Shown: positions 1-13,700 of the stretch, piece by piece
Layout of the letters: each line of letters opens with the position of its first letter
Numbering within the stretch: position 1 is the first letter of the stretch
NCBI GenBank assembly: GCA_010279815.1
Contig: QEOQ01000508.1
Span: 254,936 to 318,935 of the forward strand
Source: Brachionus plicatilis
Taxonomy: Eukaryota; Rotifera; Eurotatoria; Ploima; Brachionidae
Length of the DNA: 64,000 bases
Direction of reading: 5' to 3'
Translations under genes and position numbers: made by a program
Notes under the pieces: generated by a model
Database searches by the model: none
Seen by the model: the letters and a program-made list of their open reading frames with translations, nothing else
Told to the model about the DNA's origin: nothing

Positions 1-24
1 AAGCTTAATCCAATGGACGAATGA

Positions 25-303
25 TCATCATATTTAAACCCCTATTATAATAAATTTAAATGCTCTGAAGGCTCATTTATCAAACAAATAAAAGACGTTG
101 GTAAAATAATTGACTTAGATCCTTTAACTGAAGATGGTAAAGTTTGTATGGATGCACTAGATCAATTTTATGTGTCAAAAATCACTCAAATAGACAAAGC
201 TCAACTCTATAGAAAAATTGTACATTTATGTGACTTGTTCTGTAAAGATCAAGTAAATTGTAAATACTACAAAGATATTTTAAACGATGTGCTGAATAAA
301 TGA
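25..303 (+). CDS. 3' end of an unidentified gene (partial or broken)
   Basis: An open frame of 92 codons ends at TGA 301-303. Its composition is protein-like, with five cysteines in a mixed charged/hydrophobic sequence and an end that reads YKDILNDVLNK. The same frame has a TGA at 22-24 and no convincing 3' splice site before position 25. This is therefore either the end of a gene whose upstream part lies in another frame (frameshift) or exon outside the window, or a decayed copy. An AATAAA at about 374-379 could be its poly(A) signal. I do not recognise the family. Confidence 0.45.
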   Translation, partial: SSYLNPYYNKFKCSEGSFIKQIKDVGKIIDLDPLTEDGKVCMDALDQFYVSKITQIDKAQLYRKIVHLCDLFCKDQVNCKYYKDILNDVLNK

Positions 304-544
304 GCAGCTTAAATAATTTAATCTTAGCTTTTTATTTTTTTTTAAGTCGCCTATGAGGTGCAGTATAAATTATAAATAAATTCTGCCAGTTATTTCTTTA
401 ATAAAAAATAAAATTTATCTTTTGCATTCAAAAAAGCTTAAATTATTGATAAACATTCAGACCCTAAAATCTCTCAAATATTAACAGTTATTTTTCATAG
501 AAAGTTTTGTGTTAATTAAAAAAATGAAAATAGTTGACATAAAT

Positions 545-1268
545 TTACTTACGATTAGGTCCTCGATTATTATCTTTGCAGACAAACATGTGGTGTTTGA
601 TGAGAGACACATGGGCGAAATTGCGACAATGGTAACAAATTGAATGATTTTCAATGTGCGTCTTTGACTTGAAGCTACAAAATTCGCATTTTGTTGAAGT
701 ATCTGAGTGACAAAACAAAAAATTTAAATAAAATATTTTATTAAATTAGCAATATGTAAATACCTAATTGTTTGAGTCGGAAAAACTCGGCTGGTCTCCA
801 TTTACCATGAACTATGTATTTGTTATAATCAGACCTATTTAGTTCGATTTGTTTTCCCTGTATTAAATACTGATTAGTGGTGAGGTCTTGGTCTAACTCG
901 TCTGCTTCGTCATTGCTCTCGTTAGACTCGTCGTTCGAGTTTTCATTCGATTCATTGACTTGGGCACTTGAGTTTTCAGCGACATCAGTCGGCTGTTTGT
1001 TCAAACGCCTATTTTGAATACGCAATCGTTGACTACGCGATAAATGCGTAAATTTGTATCGTTTCTTTCGGGTGGATTTTTTTTTGGCATCCAACTTTTT
1101 GTCAGAACCGTCCATGTGAACAAAATCTGACGCAATTTTGGACGAGTCTGGCTCATTTAGATAGTCTTTGATTTTATCGAGGCCCAAGTTATCGATTAGA
1201 TCCAACTCGTTGCGAACGCTGGTGTCCATGTCAAATTCATTTTGAGAACTATTTGTTTCATTACTCAT
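545..1268 (-). CDS. Uncharacterised acidic/basic protein with C-terminal Cys/His zinc-finger-like region
   Basis: Two exons, 1268-764 and 702-545, are joined by a 61-bp GT-AG intron (donor GGTATTT, acceptor CACTCAG). The product is about 220 aa. The first 168 residues are low complexity: an acidic N-terminus, a basic block (KKKSTRKKRYKFTHLSRSQR) and a Ser/Asn/Glu-rich tract. The second exon carries CEFC, then CYHC, then paired histidines (KHH) and a final Cys, the spacing of a small zinc-binding module. The stop TAA 547-545 lies inside a perfect donor-like sequence GTAAGT (552-547), so the gene may continue further left. An AATAAA on the - strand near 331-336 would serve as poly(A) signal, overlapping the 3' region of the convergent gene at 25-303. 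Family not recognised; zinc binding is inferred from Cys/His spacing only. Confidence 0.6.
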
Positions 1269-1336
1269 TGTGAAATGCTATCGATTCAATCTCCAATTCT
1301 CATGCTAAATAAATTATTTGTAAGGTTTTGTAAATT

Positions 1337-1558
1337 TTGTTCTTTAAGATTAACTTTGTTTTGTTCGTTATGAAGAGAGAGAGAGTAAATATTATTATGA
1401 TGTATCTCACGGCCGTGAGTTTTTGCGATCTGTTCTGTGTTCATTTTCCAAAATTCATGCTAAATTATGATTCTAAGCGCATCTTGACACAAATATTGTC
1501 TTACGGCTGTAAATACTTGCAAACAAGCTATTCAAATGGCAAATCGATCATCTATTAG
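1337..1558 (+). pseudogene. Possible GPCR relic (TM2-ECL1-TM3 fragment)
   Basis: A 73-codon frame contains RVNIIMMYLTAVSFCDLF, which resembles the TM2 region of peptide-type rhodopsin receptors, then an aromatic/basic stretch and CKYLQ at the place of the conserved TM3 cysteine. Nothing that looks like TM1 or TM4-7 is visible on either side, so if the resemblance is real this is a fragment. The match is weak and could be chance in AT-rich DNA. Confidence 0.25.
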
Positions 1559-4500
1559 AAGAGTATAAAATTAAACAACGGTCTTGAAAAAGCCTCGGAA
1601 TTAGGATAGGACAAAAAAGATTGTCTAAATGATTTTTAACCTTCGAAGAAACTCGAAGAAAAATTTTCAAAATTCAATTTTATATAGGAACACATTATAG
1701 AAAAAATTAACAAAACTTATAATATCAACATATCTCAAAATAAATAAATTTTAACTAAAATAAATTTTTTTAATTCCAATAATGAATTTCAAACCTAAGC
1801 GTGAGCCTAATTTTAAGTTTAAATTTATATTAATTTATTTTTAAATATTGAAGATTTTGAGGCTAGAAATTTTGTTTTATCTTGGAAAACTTTAATTCTA
1901 TTACTTGTTTCTAAATTGAATATTCAATAACTATTCTTACTTGCTCAAGCATTAAATGTAGACTTTGACTTAGCTTATTAAATTCCGTTTGTATATGCTT
2001 ACACTCTATTTAGAAAAACACTAAGAACCGTACAGTATTTTTTTATGACAATTTTTTCCAAGTTAAATTTATAGAAAAAAAATTACATAATGTTTATATA
2101 GAAATATAAAGATTGAACAATTTTTTAAAGCTTACTTGAGTATTAGTGAGTGATGCAAAAAAGCCGAAGTTAATCACAAAGTCTCCATTTGTCTGATTGG
2201 GTTATCCATTTCTTTTTTTTATTTTATACCTAAGAAATTAAAATTGAAAATTAAATTTTCAATTTTTCTCAAAAAAAAAAAAATTATTTTTAAATTAAAA
2301 AAATTGTACTTTCTTTTAAACTGTTTTTCTGCTAATTGCAAGAATAAATACATTTTTGATTCAAACAATCGGTTTTTTAGCATCAGAAGAATGATAATTT
2401 TTTTTTAACCAATACTCTCTTATTCTCATTAATCTAATTTTTATTTTTTAAGATTTCAATTTTTCAGTTTATGCATGGATTTTATTATAATATAATGAGA
2501 TTGATAGTAAAAGATACAAGTCTTAACAAATTGAAATTTTATTTTATTTAGTGTTATTCGATATTTTAATTTTTGATTCACTGATTTCTCTGTTTTTTAA
2601 AATTAAATAAGATTATTTAAATGTTTTCAAATGAATGAAAATTTTAATGATTAAAATCAGAATTGAAGTTATTTCGAGCCATTTTTTTCGTATTTAACTT
2701 TTTGTCCTTTTTTCTCTCTTAATTAGGAAATAAATTTTTTTAATTTAAAAGCGTTTAAAAATATTCTTAATATTGTCTAATTTTTGTTATCATTTTTATT
2801 TCATGCTCAAACAAATAGATTTTTATATACATGAAAACTTATTGTTCAAAATATTAAAATCTCTTGGAAAAGAAAAATCAGAATTTGCACTCATGCAAAG
2901 AGGAGTGTATTTATTAAAATGGAAATATATCGCTAAGGAATTCTTTCAAATTTAATAGGCATTAATTTATTCGAAAATATAATTCGAGTCTTAAGATACA
3001 AATTTTTTATACACTTATAATAATTTGAATAAGAATTTTTCAATTTCAATTTTGAAAATTAATAAATTAAGTAATTTTAGAAATAAAGTCCATTTTATTA
3101 TTTAATTATTTTAACTAGATCCACTATTTTGAGAATTTCTTAACAAAACAAAACGAAAAAATTTCTTATTTTTATTTTTCCTTTTACGGTAAATAAAGAT
3201 AATGAGTACAAATTAGTTAAATATAAGCTTTATTTTAAGACAGTCAGTTTTGCAAAGCAAACTTTAACAGTCGGTTTAATTACAGTTGAAAAACCCGAAT
3301 CGACTTTATTTAAAACATTCAAATGCTTTTTAATATTTTATTTAAAATAAATTTTTCTTTTATAGATCGAATTTTTATCTCATTTTTTATGAATTTTTAA
3401 ATAAAGTTAAGTTCTATTAAAAAAATTCAAATTTATTTAAAAACAAATGAGAGCCGGTTTTGAATACTGAATCAACAAACAAAAGCTTTAAAACCAATTA
3501 CTGTAGGTGCTTCAGGGTGAAAAAAATATGCAATATAAAATTTTCCATACTGAACAAATTTGTGAATGCTTTTAAAATTTCAGTCTTATTAAATCTAAAA
3601 TTACTAAATTTAATGACTGCTTAGTATTTTTGTAATGTTAGAACATTAATTAACAATCAATAAATGGTTTTAGAAATAAATTTTTTATAAATTATACATT
3701 GTGTGTGTAATCTATTATTTTTGATAAAAGCTTTTGAGTTTTTGATTTAGAAAAAGGGAATAAAAATTCATTAACGAAACTTCTTTGTCACTTTATCAAC
3801 CTTTTTTTTTTGCTTTTTATCAAATATAGATTATAACTGAGAGCTCTAAAATTAATTATCTTAAAATTTGAACAAAATTAAAAAATTATTAAAAAAAGAG
3901 CTATCTATCTTGTATATTTAATTTCAATTTATCTAGAGAATTGAGTATAATAAAAAATTAAAATTAATTAAAAGCACTAATTTTTCTACAGAGAGTCAAA
4001 ATTCGTTTTAATTTATTAAAAAATCATCATGAACTTAAATTGCACATTATTTAATTAATATATTATACCAAGATAGAAAAACTAATAAAAGTTATCCCAT
4101 TTTCAAATCTATTAATAGAACTAAGATTTTTTTTTCAAATTAAGCCAAGTTAATTTTTAGAAATTCTTTTTTAAGTTCAATTTGGTGATCGTACAAACGT
4201 TTTCATTTTTGATTTAAAAATTTTTTTTTTTATACGATCGAATTTTTTTCTTCTTATTTAAAAAAATCAGTTTTATCTAGTATAAAATGAAAATCGAAAT
4301 GTATTTTTTGTTAATTTAAATAATGTTTACATTTGTTCAACAATGCTATTCTTTATGACAAAGGATAATTCTCATTCAAATTCCTTTTATGCTAATTTTC
4401 GTAATAATTTTTCAGATTTTAATTTAATTCTAGATCCTGGATGCTGTTAAAAAGCAAATAATTGATCGAGTAAAAAATTTAATAAAATTTAATTGATTCT

Positions 4501-4788
4501 TAAAAGCACCATATTGATGAATATCTCTATCGAAGTTCAGCTTACACTATCAATATTGTTATCAAATTCCGTAAATAATTAAATGCGAAAAAGGTGTTGC
4601 ATTAAATTAAAATATTAAAACGACCAGTATGATAATTTAAAATCACGTTACTATTTTTATCTGCGAATTTAAAATTTTTAAACTTAAAATTATTACATTT
4701 TTTCAAAACAAGCTACTCATATTGTTCATTGAAATAGTTCTAAAATTTAGATTTTAGATTTATATATTTTAAATTAAAACAAAATAAA
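1559..4788. other. AT-rich intergenic spacer
   Basis: About 3.2 kb of very AT-rich sequence with poly-A/poly-T runs and no coding frame I can defend. The 60-codon frame at 2773-2955 has no recognisable motif. The last part must hold the VPS13 promoter and 5' UTR, but I see no clear TATA box. Confidence 0.7.
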
Positions 4789-7700
4789 ATGGTATTCGAA
4801 TCAGTTGTCGCATATTTTCTAGACAAATATTTGAGCAACTACATCGAAGATTTAGACAGTTCCAATTTAAAAATTGGAATATGGAATGGTAAGATAATTA
4901 ACTACTTTGACAATTTTATTTATTTCTTTATTAAGGAAACGTAACTTTGGAAAATTTACATCTGAAGTCTAATGCTCTTGACGAACTTGAACTTCCAATA
5001 CGAATTGTTTTTGGACATTTAAGTATTCTTTTCTTTTTAAATTTTTAGTGATTAAACTCATTTTTAAATAAAGAAAAATTGACTCTAAAAATTCCTTGGA
5101 AGTCCTTGTATACCGAAAGTGTTAAGGCATCTATTGACGGTCTGACAATTTTAATAGCTCCTAAATCCTCTTTTTCTTTTGATGAAGAAAGTGAAAAAAA
5201 AGAATCCAGAGATCGTAAATTAAAAGAAGTTAAGCGCCTCATTGAATTAGAAAAGTCCAGAGCCAAATCAAAACCTGAACAAGATGATGATACCGATCAA
5301 AAATCGGACTCATTTGGCGAAAGAATTCAAATGCAAGTGATCAGAAATTTGGAACTTGAAATCAAAAATATACATGTTAGATATGAGGATGACTTTTCAA
5401 AACCTGAACATCCATTTTCGGCTGGAGTTACGCTAAACTCTATTGAAATCAAAGTAAACTATTTTGTTAATTTCACTAGTTAAATGTTTAGTTAAAAAAT
5501 ACTTTAGACTACTGACGAAAATTGGCAACCCACTTATCTTAAAGAAAATAAAACTCTTGTGAACAAAATAGCTTCCCTTGTCTCCTATGCTATTTACTGC
5601 AATTCTGATGATAAATTACTAAAATCAGAGAACAAAGATTATTCTATTGTAAATTTTAATACCTATCTTGTTTACAAAAAAATTTATTTCTATTTAGAGA
5701 GTGATGCAAAATATGATATCTGATTTTACTGAGACAAAATATAGTATAAAACTTATTAGTAGATAAAAAATGCATTTTTGCTGATTTTTACGTTTAAGTT
5801 CTAAAGCCGCTTTCTTTGTCATCAAAAGCAATATTAAACATGAAGCCAAAGCAAAATGAGTTTTCATCACCACTTTTCGATTTCACCGTAATACTTGAAT
5901 CAATTAGTCTAAATCTAAATAGACTTCAAGTAAGCTAACATTTTTAAAGAAAAAATAAAATTTAATTTATTTTTTAGTATTTAGATATTGTCAATATGCT
6001 AGGAACAATTGATAATATGGCTCAAAATACTAAATACCAAAAGTATCGGATTAAAGACAATAAGAAAAAAAAGGAAACGCAACTGTAATATACAATGATT
6101 ATTTATTTAAAGAATTTTTATACAATTCAAATTATCTTAAGATGGCAATTTGCATTTAAAGCTATTTATGAGACTGTAGTTAAGCCTAAAAAGGAGGAAT
6201 TCAAGTGGACTAGAATTAAGTTAATTAGCAAAACTAGAAAAGAGTATGTCAATATTTTGAAGAAAAAGGCAAAAAACCCAAAATTATCACCATTGGACAA
6301 AGAAATAGAAAAGGTACAATGTTTTTTTGTTGTGAAAAACTAAAAAATATTTTTTTTTCCAAGAATTGTGAAGAAATTTTGGATGTGTTTAATTTAATGT
6401 TGGCCAGAAAGCAAGCTGATGTTGAAGTATTTAAGTTTAATTTGGATTAATGGATTTTAAGAAAATTTTTCTTAGATTGCTAGACTTGCAAAGCAAGAGG
6501 CGTCATCTAAATCGTCATGGTGGGGATGGTTATCATCATCAAGCAGTCAAACGGATCAAAAGGATAAAGCTGAAGAATTAACTTTATCTTTAGAGGAAAA
6601 AGAAAAACTTTACGATGCAATCGGATACAGTGAAGAGTCCAGCTTTTCAGAATACCCGGAAAATGTACCAATATTTTAGCCTTTTAGTTTATTTTTTAAC
6701 TTGATTTTTTTGGTCTTTTAAGTTCATCGGGTTCAGATTAAAATTTCTTTTGAAAAAATTTGAATTGGAATTAATTAATGCAGAATATAAAGATGAAAAT
6801 CGGTAAATAAATAATATATCCAATAGGGAAGTTGAAAAATTTAATTTTAGATCTACGACAATTGCAGAATACAGTCTTGTTCATTTAGTAATTGAAAATA
6901 TGGAAGCAGATTTAATGCAATATCCGGTTACCAAAGGTTTCAGAATCAATTCTAGTATCAAGAGTATAAACCTTAAGGGATCTTCAATCGATTCCAACAT
7001 TGCGAAATTCGAATTGGTAAAAGAAGAAGATAAATATCCTATGCTGATTGAAGCCGATTTGAAGCAGGAAAAATTTCTGGAATTCAGCTACGGTTTCAAT
7101 CCCAAAGATCAGTCTTGTAATAAACGCTTGTCACTATCCTCCAAATCATTAAGATTCACCTATCATGCTATAACAGTAAATAACATAGTTTACTTTTTTC
7201 GTTCTACAGAATCAACTAGTAAAATAAGGTTTTATTATTATTTTTTGTTCTGTAATAAAATTTTAATATTAATGCTTAAAGACTTAAAAATGCGGCTTTA
7301 AAATCCATTAACAAAGTGAAGCAGCGCTCAATACTTTACATGAAAAACAACCTTCAGAACATTCAACAAATGGAAGTTAATGTCGAAATTTTTCCGAGCT
7401 ATTTAATTGTTCCTAAAAAAGGAAATATACAAAAGTAGATAAAGTTTTTGATTAAAATGAATTATGTTCTTAACTTTTGTTTAGTTCTGGTGAACTGATT
7501 TATCTTAATTTTGGTCATCTCTCATTTAAATCAGAGCCAAGAGAAGAGATATCATTTTCAGACGATGAAAAGTTCGATTCGGCAAATGATGGAGGCGATG
7601 AAGAGGATCAAATTTTAAATAAAACAAAAGAAAATGAAGAATTGGAAAGGTCTAAAAGCCAAGTTTTCCAAGCATCATATTGGAAATACAAAATACAGCT

Positions 7701-10700
7701 GACTCGAGTGCAAATATTATTGATAAACGAGTTAAAACAAATAGAAATTGTGACAAACAAAACTGCAGATGAGAAAATTCTAGAGAGTCTTTACATTCTT
7801 ACTCCTCTTGACATTTCACTTAATATACATCAGTGCGTTTACACAGATGATGTCACTTTACCAGCATTGAAAGTTTTCGGTAATTTACCACTAATTGAGC
7901 TCAATCTTACCGATCTAAAAATTGAGCAAATCATTTTACTCTTTTTGAGCATTCCTTTTCCGGATCAAAAAGAGCTGAGTAAATTCCAAAATTTAGACAC
8001 TTCCTTTATGGATGAAGTCTTAGAAGAAAGTCAAGAGCTACCAATTTCGGAAATTGATGAAATACCTTTTCGTAAACTAAGTTCAAGTCAAATTTCTTAT
8101 TTTTCCGCGGAAAATCTTCAACAAGCCTTAAATTTAGAGCTTTCATTTGAAATAAATGAAATAAATTTTATTCTAAAAGAAACACATAAAAAAAATTTTG
8201 ACTTTCTTTCGTTTAATATTAAATCTTTTGGAACAAAGCTTTTACAAAAAACCTTCGACACATGCATTGAAATCTATTTGACAGAGATAAAATGTGAATA
8301 TGGTCTTTTTAAAGATACCAATGGATCAAAGCTTTACTTGTTAAATTCATCTAAACGAGATCCAAAATGCAATTTGATCGATATAAAAATGACAATCACT
8401 GATTCGCAAAGCCCCACTCTAAAACTGTTGCATGACAATGTTTTGGTAAATGTCAAACTGGATCTTTGTGCCATAGATTTAACTGTCAATCTTGTTGCTT
8501 TAAAGAATATGATGGATTTTTTAAGAGACTTTCAAAATCGTTTGAGCTCATCTAAATATTTAAATTTCCAAAAAGAGATAGAAAATTTTGAAAGAATAAT
8601 TAAAAAAGATCATCAGGATAATCGACCATTGCTTCACGATGAAAGAATCAAAGAGTTATTAAATAAAATAGAATCAAATAAAGATAAAAAAAAGAAAGCT
8701 TTAATCGATTTTGATCTTGTCGAAACTAAAGTAAAAGCCAAGTTTGATGGTCTACGGGCAAGACTTGGCACAAGTAGACAGGATTATTTTTATATAGATG
8801 TTAAAAATTTAGAGCTGAACTCAATTGGTAAAACAGCACAATATGACGTAAATTTTAGTTTGAATTCAATAAGTGTAATCGATTTAGAACAAGATGTTAT
8901 TTACAATAAAATACTTTGTCCTCAAGAAGAAAGTCAGAATTTAGTTAGCATCGATTTGACAATGTATAATCCACCCAAGACGCCTCTGAGTCAAGTGAGC
9001 AAACTTGCCGCTCAATATCAAAAAGAAATATTCTATTTCAAAAATTATATGGATCAAAATCATTTTGATTTGAGTGTCAAAGCCAGAATAATGAAACTCA
9101 AAATGATTTTTTTGTATGCAAATTTGAACAAACTAATGGTAAGTTTTTATTTTTCCTAAACAATATACCTTAGTTTGATTTAATTCTATAAAATATTTTT
9201 ATAACAAAATTTTTTTAAAAGAATATTTGACCAACAGTAGTTCTAAAATTTCTATTGATGCGTATTTTATAAAAAATCCATTAGTATTAGTTGTAATAAA
9301 TATTGGAATCCAAAAAGAGTTTCAATCATAAATGAAAATTAATTATTTAAAAAAAAAAAAAATTCTTGTAAACCCAGGTCTCGTTCTCATTAGGATCTCA
9401 AAAAAGATCTAATTTAGATACAATGTGGATTGCTTGTAGAAAAATTTGAGATTCGTGTGAGATTTCATTAGAAAAAATGTATGAAGATTCGCGTGAGAAT
9501 TCTTGATCCTCATTTATTGCAAATTTTTATCAGATGTTTTCGAATTTTTAAATTTTATTTACGAATTTTTTGATTGATAAAATTTATTAATAATCAAATT
9601 AATTCACAGCATCTTCAGAACAGATTTAACTATTCAAGGCTGATATCTCTTGAATGCAGTATCATTAAAATCCTGATGTAAAGATTACTGTTGGTTCTTA
9701 TCTTATTCTCTATCAGAAACGAAAAATTTTAAATGTAAAAAAATTTGTGTCAAAAGTGAATCAAGATCAGTTAGTACAGAATAGTTTAAGTATAATACCA
9801 AAAAATACAAAAATTTTTTTCATTATGTAAAAAAAATCAATCAATTGCTTTCAATTTTTGGTCAAAAGCTAAAATTGTAGAAATAATAATTGAAGAAAAT
9901 TATTTAAAGCATCATTTGCTATTTTATTTATTTTTTGATAATGCTAATACCATTTTTATTAAAGTAAAATAGTTCTTAAATTGATGTCTGTAAAATTGAT
10001 TTTAATTAATTATTTAAAAACTATAAAAAGAATACGCAACTAAAAAAAATGAATTAATAAAATTATTCAAGAAATTTTTTTTGTCAATTTGTTAAAATAA
10101 AATGAATCAGGTCACTTTTAAAATTATTTTTATACATTGAATTTTTATAATTATTGCTTTAGATGGACTAGTCTTCAATTAATTTTAGTGATCAATGAAA
10201 CCAAAAATTTATATTTTTTTAATAATTTTAAATTTAATTATTATTTTATTTTTTAAAAGGGATTATTGAGAATACTAGATACCGGATCACACAAGAATGA
10301 AGACGATTCAGTTCAAAAACCCAATACAGAATTTAAAGAATTAGAGAATGAACATCAAGAAACATCACCATTTGTATTTTTGTATAGAATCAAATTAGAT
10401 ATAGATATTGAAGCTCCTTTGATTATACTGCCTGAGAACCTTCTTTCATTAAGCGCCTTAATGTTAGACTGTGGTCATTTGAATGCTCACACAAAGCTTC
10501 AAATAGATAAAAATTATTTCATTTCGGAAAAATATCAGCCAGATGAGAATAAATTAAATCATGTTTGTAAACTTCCACCTGTAATGGAAATTCAGGATGT
10601 AAAACTTTCAAAAATGGAAATTTCAAGAGTATTAATGGAAAAAAATCTAGAAATTTTGAATCAGATTGTTTTAGTGGACTGTTCGCAGTTAAAATTGACA

Positions 10701-13700
10701 ATTACACGTAATTTGCAGCCACTTATTTATTCAAATATAGAAGTCATCAATGTCAAAGCCGAGTATGGTGGTCTAATAGCTTCTCTAGCCCGATCAGATT
10801 ATTCTTTTGCTATTCAATTATTACAAAATTTTACTGAAAAAACAAATCAGTCTCAAGACATTGATATAACTGAATTGCCGATTACTCGTGAAAGTAATTC
10901 ACAAAATAAACAGCAATTTGTCCATGTTCCTGAAATGTCGATTTTAAAATCTACTAATGTTCTAAAGATCTCTGTAAATTTGGTGATCGAAAGCATTCAA
11001 ATGAATCTTCATAATGAAAGCCTTAGTCAAACTGTAAGTTTTATGAGTAATGTGAATTTCAGTACAAAAAGAAAACAAATGATACTTTAAATTTTACGGA
11101 AATTTTTTATATATTAAACCTGGTGCAATCGCATTTGATTAGATATCTTGCACATGATTAACAAAATTTGATAATTTGATAATTGTTGCAATTTGATACT
11201 TTGTTTTTAATTTTCAGTAGAAAAATGTTTGAATTATCAGCATTTTTTTTCTATTCTTGATCTGAATTTCACAAAAACGTTTTTTGGAAAGTTTAAGTTA
11301 ATAAAAATAGAATATGAATTATTTTCAGAAAAATAAAATTATGTTTTTAAGGTCTTATATTAAAGGTAAATTGTAAAGGTCGAATTTTCTAAAATTTTAA
11401 ATTCAAATTTTGCAACATCCTAAAATAATTTTTTTTAAAGCTTGAATGATATCACTGAGTTTTTTTTATTTAATTAAAGTTTATTTGAATTAAATTTTTT
11501 TTTTCAATTTTTAAGATTTTTAGCACATTTAAATAATTTGAGTCGAGTCATTCTGTGAACCACTGGTCACATTATTTATCTTACTTAATCTCTTTATTAT
11601 TTTTGATCACAGAATTTAGCTTAAAATTTTGTGAAGTAAAATTAAAAATTAGTTAATTGAATTAATTAACTCAAAAATTGACTGAACTTCTGTTATTATT
11701 TTTAAAGGGTTTAAATTTAACAATTTTAGCTAAAAATTTGGTTAAGCTTTTTATCAATTGAAGGATCAATTTTCCCATCAAATTATCATTTAAGTAAAAA
11801 ATTATGTTTGTTCATATAATTTATTAGTAAGCTCATTCGGATAAAAATATGACCAATAAGTCACAAAGCTGATCAGTCTGAACAATTTTTACCATCATTC
11901 CGTTTATTTACAATTTACAATGTTCTACTCCGTTTCGATTAACTTGACCTATCCGCATTTTATGATTATCTAAAATTTTAATATTTAATTAATTCTTAGA
12001 ATAATAAACGATGTGTTCGTCCAAAAGAAAACGCATTTTCCAATTTGGAATTAAAAAATCTTAATTTTAAAATGAATTCCTACGAAGATACAGAAAATGA
12101 GCGTGATTCAGTAAAAGTAATGTTTTTGTTGGATACCATAATACTAGATGATACAACCCAAGTAAAATCAGGAAAAAAACCGATTAGGCTAATAGAAAAG
12201 TACAGTTCAAAAAAATCAACTCTTGGCCCAATGATTCTAATTGAATATGAGCAAAAAACCGTTCGGCCTGATGATGAAGAAGAGACCCAAATACACTTTA
12301 TACCTGAGAAAAATTTAAAACTTCATTTTAGTTTTATGAGAGTGTGTTTAAACGTAGACTATTTGTTAACATTATATGAGTTCTTTATCGAGGGAATACC
12401 TAAAAAAAACGAATTAATCACCGATAGAATCGATTTGGAGCTAAGTGAAGAACAAAGTTTTAACATGAATCAAAGATTGTTTTGTGAAATAAATGTTGAA
12501 AATCCTCAGTTCATTTTTTACGAAGATCAAAACGAATTTACAAAATCAAATAGTTTTATCATAGATGTAATTTTAATGAAATATTTCAAATTTGTATTTA
12601 TTTTTTCTTTAGGCCTTGATAAAATTGAATTTTAGCATGATGAACCAAAAAACCAAAATATCTTTATCGATTGTTGATTTGATGTTCAGATTGCGGTGTT
12701 ATGTAATGAAAAAAATTCTAACTCGAAAAACCTATGTGCTTCTGTCACCAACCACTGTTAGTTTTAGTGGCGTAATTGAAGAAAGTGAGGAATACAAATC
12801 TGCCGAAGACTTGGAGAAACGAAACCAGCTATTTATACTTGATGTGCAAAATATTAATCTAAACCTTAGTCCTCAAATGTTGTCCACATTTATTAAAATG
12901 TTAAATTCAATTCAAAATTCAATGATTAAAGTAAATTATTATGCTGACTTAATTTAATTTAAGTTTTTTTCTTAAAGAAATTTAAAATCGATTCGACAGA
13001 AGTTCGAGAAGAGACCAAGGTCAAGTTCGAAAGCCTGTTTCAAACTATTGCATTTCAACCAAAAGATTTTTGGTTTACCCAACGAAAAGAAGAAAATTTT
13101 AGTTTATCAAGGAGTTCAAGTCTAGTCAGCAGTCAATCAGGATTTTCAGTCTCAAGCTCAGATCAATCAGCTTCAAAGAAAAACCAAGTAAAAAATCTTT
13201 AAATTTTTTTTTTTTTATTAATATTTCAAATAAAGATGATTATTAGTACTAAAAATATTTTGGTAAAACTTGAATCAGGATTAAGCGATCAACAACCATT
13301 GCTTTGTCTTAATATCGCAGCAAATGGTGAATTTAGCAACTGGACTCATAAAGTAAGAAAATTCATTTTCAAATTATGTCAAAATTTTCTTCTTAAATTC
13401 AATTTTATAGACATAGTAATAGAGAAATGATTTTCTTTTCTAGAAAACATTACAATAAAAAGTTTACCAGATTTTATCCAAACTTTTAGGGAGATCAAAA
13501 TTTTGAATTCTCGCTAAAATTGGACAAAATTTATTAATTAAGTAATGGAAACTAAAATTTTTTTTCAGAATTCGAAATATTGAATCATGTTTTTTTCAAT
13601 GCGATATCTTAAGTTAAGTAATGAAGCATTAGGTTAAAAAAATTTTATTATTTGTCAAGAATTTTTGTAATTTTTCAAACTTCTATAGAGTCGCTATCGC

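Noticed and set aside
2773..2955. 60-codon open frame in the spacer before VPS13
   Set aside because: AT-rich, no motif, no splice context or promoter; expected by chance in this composition.
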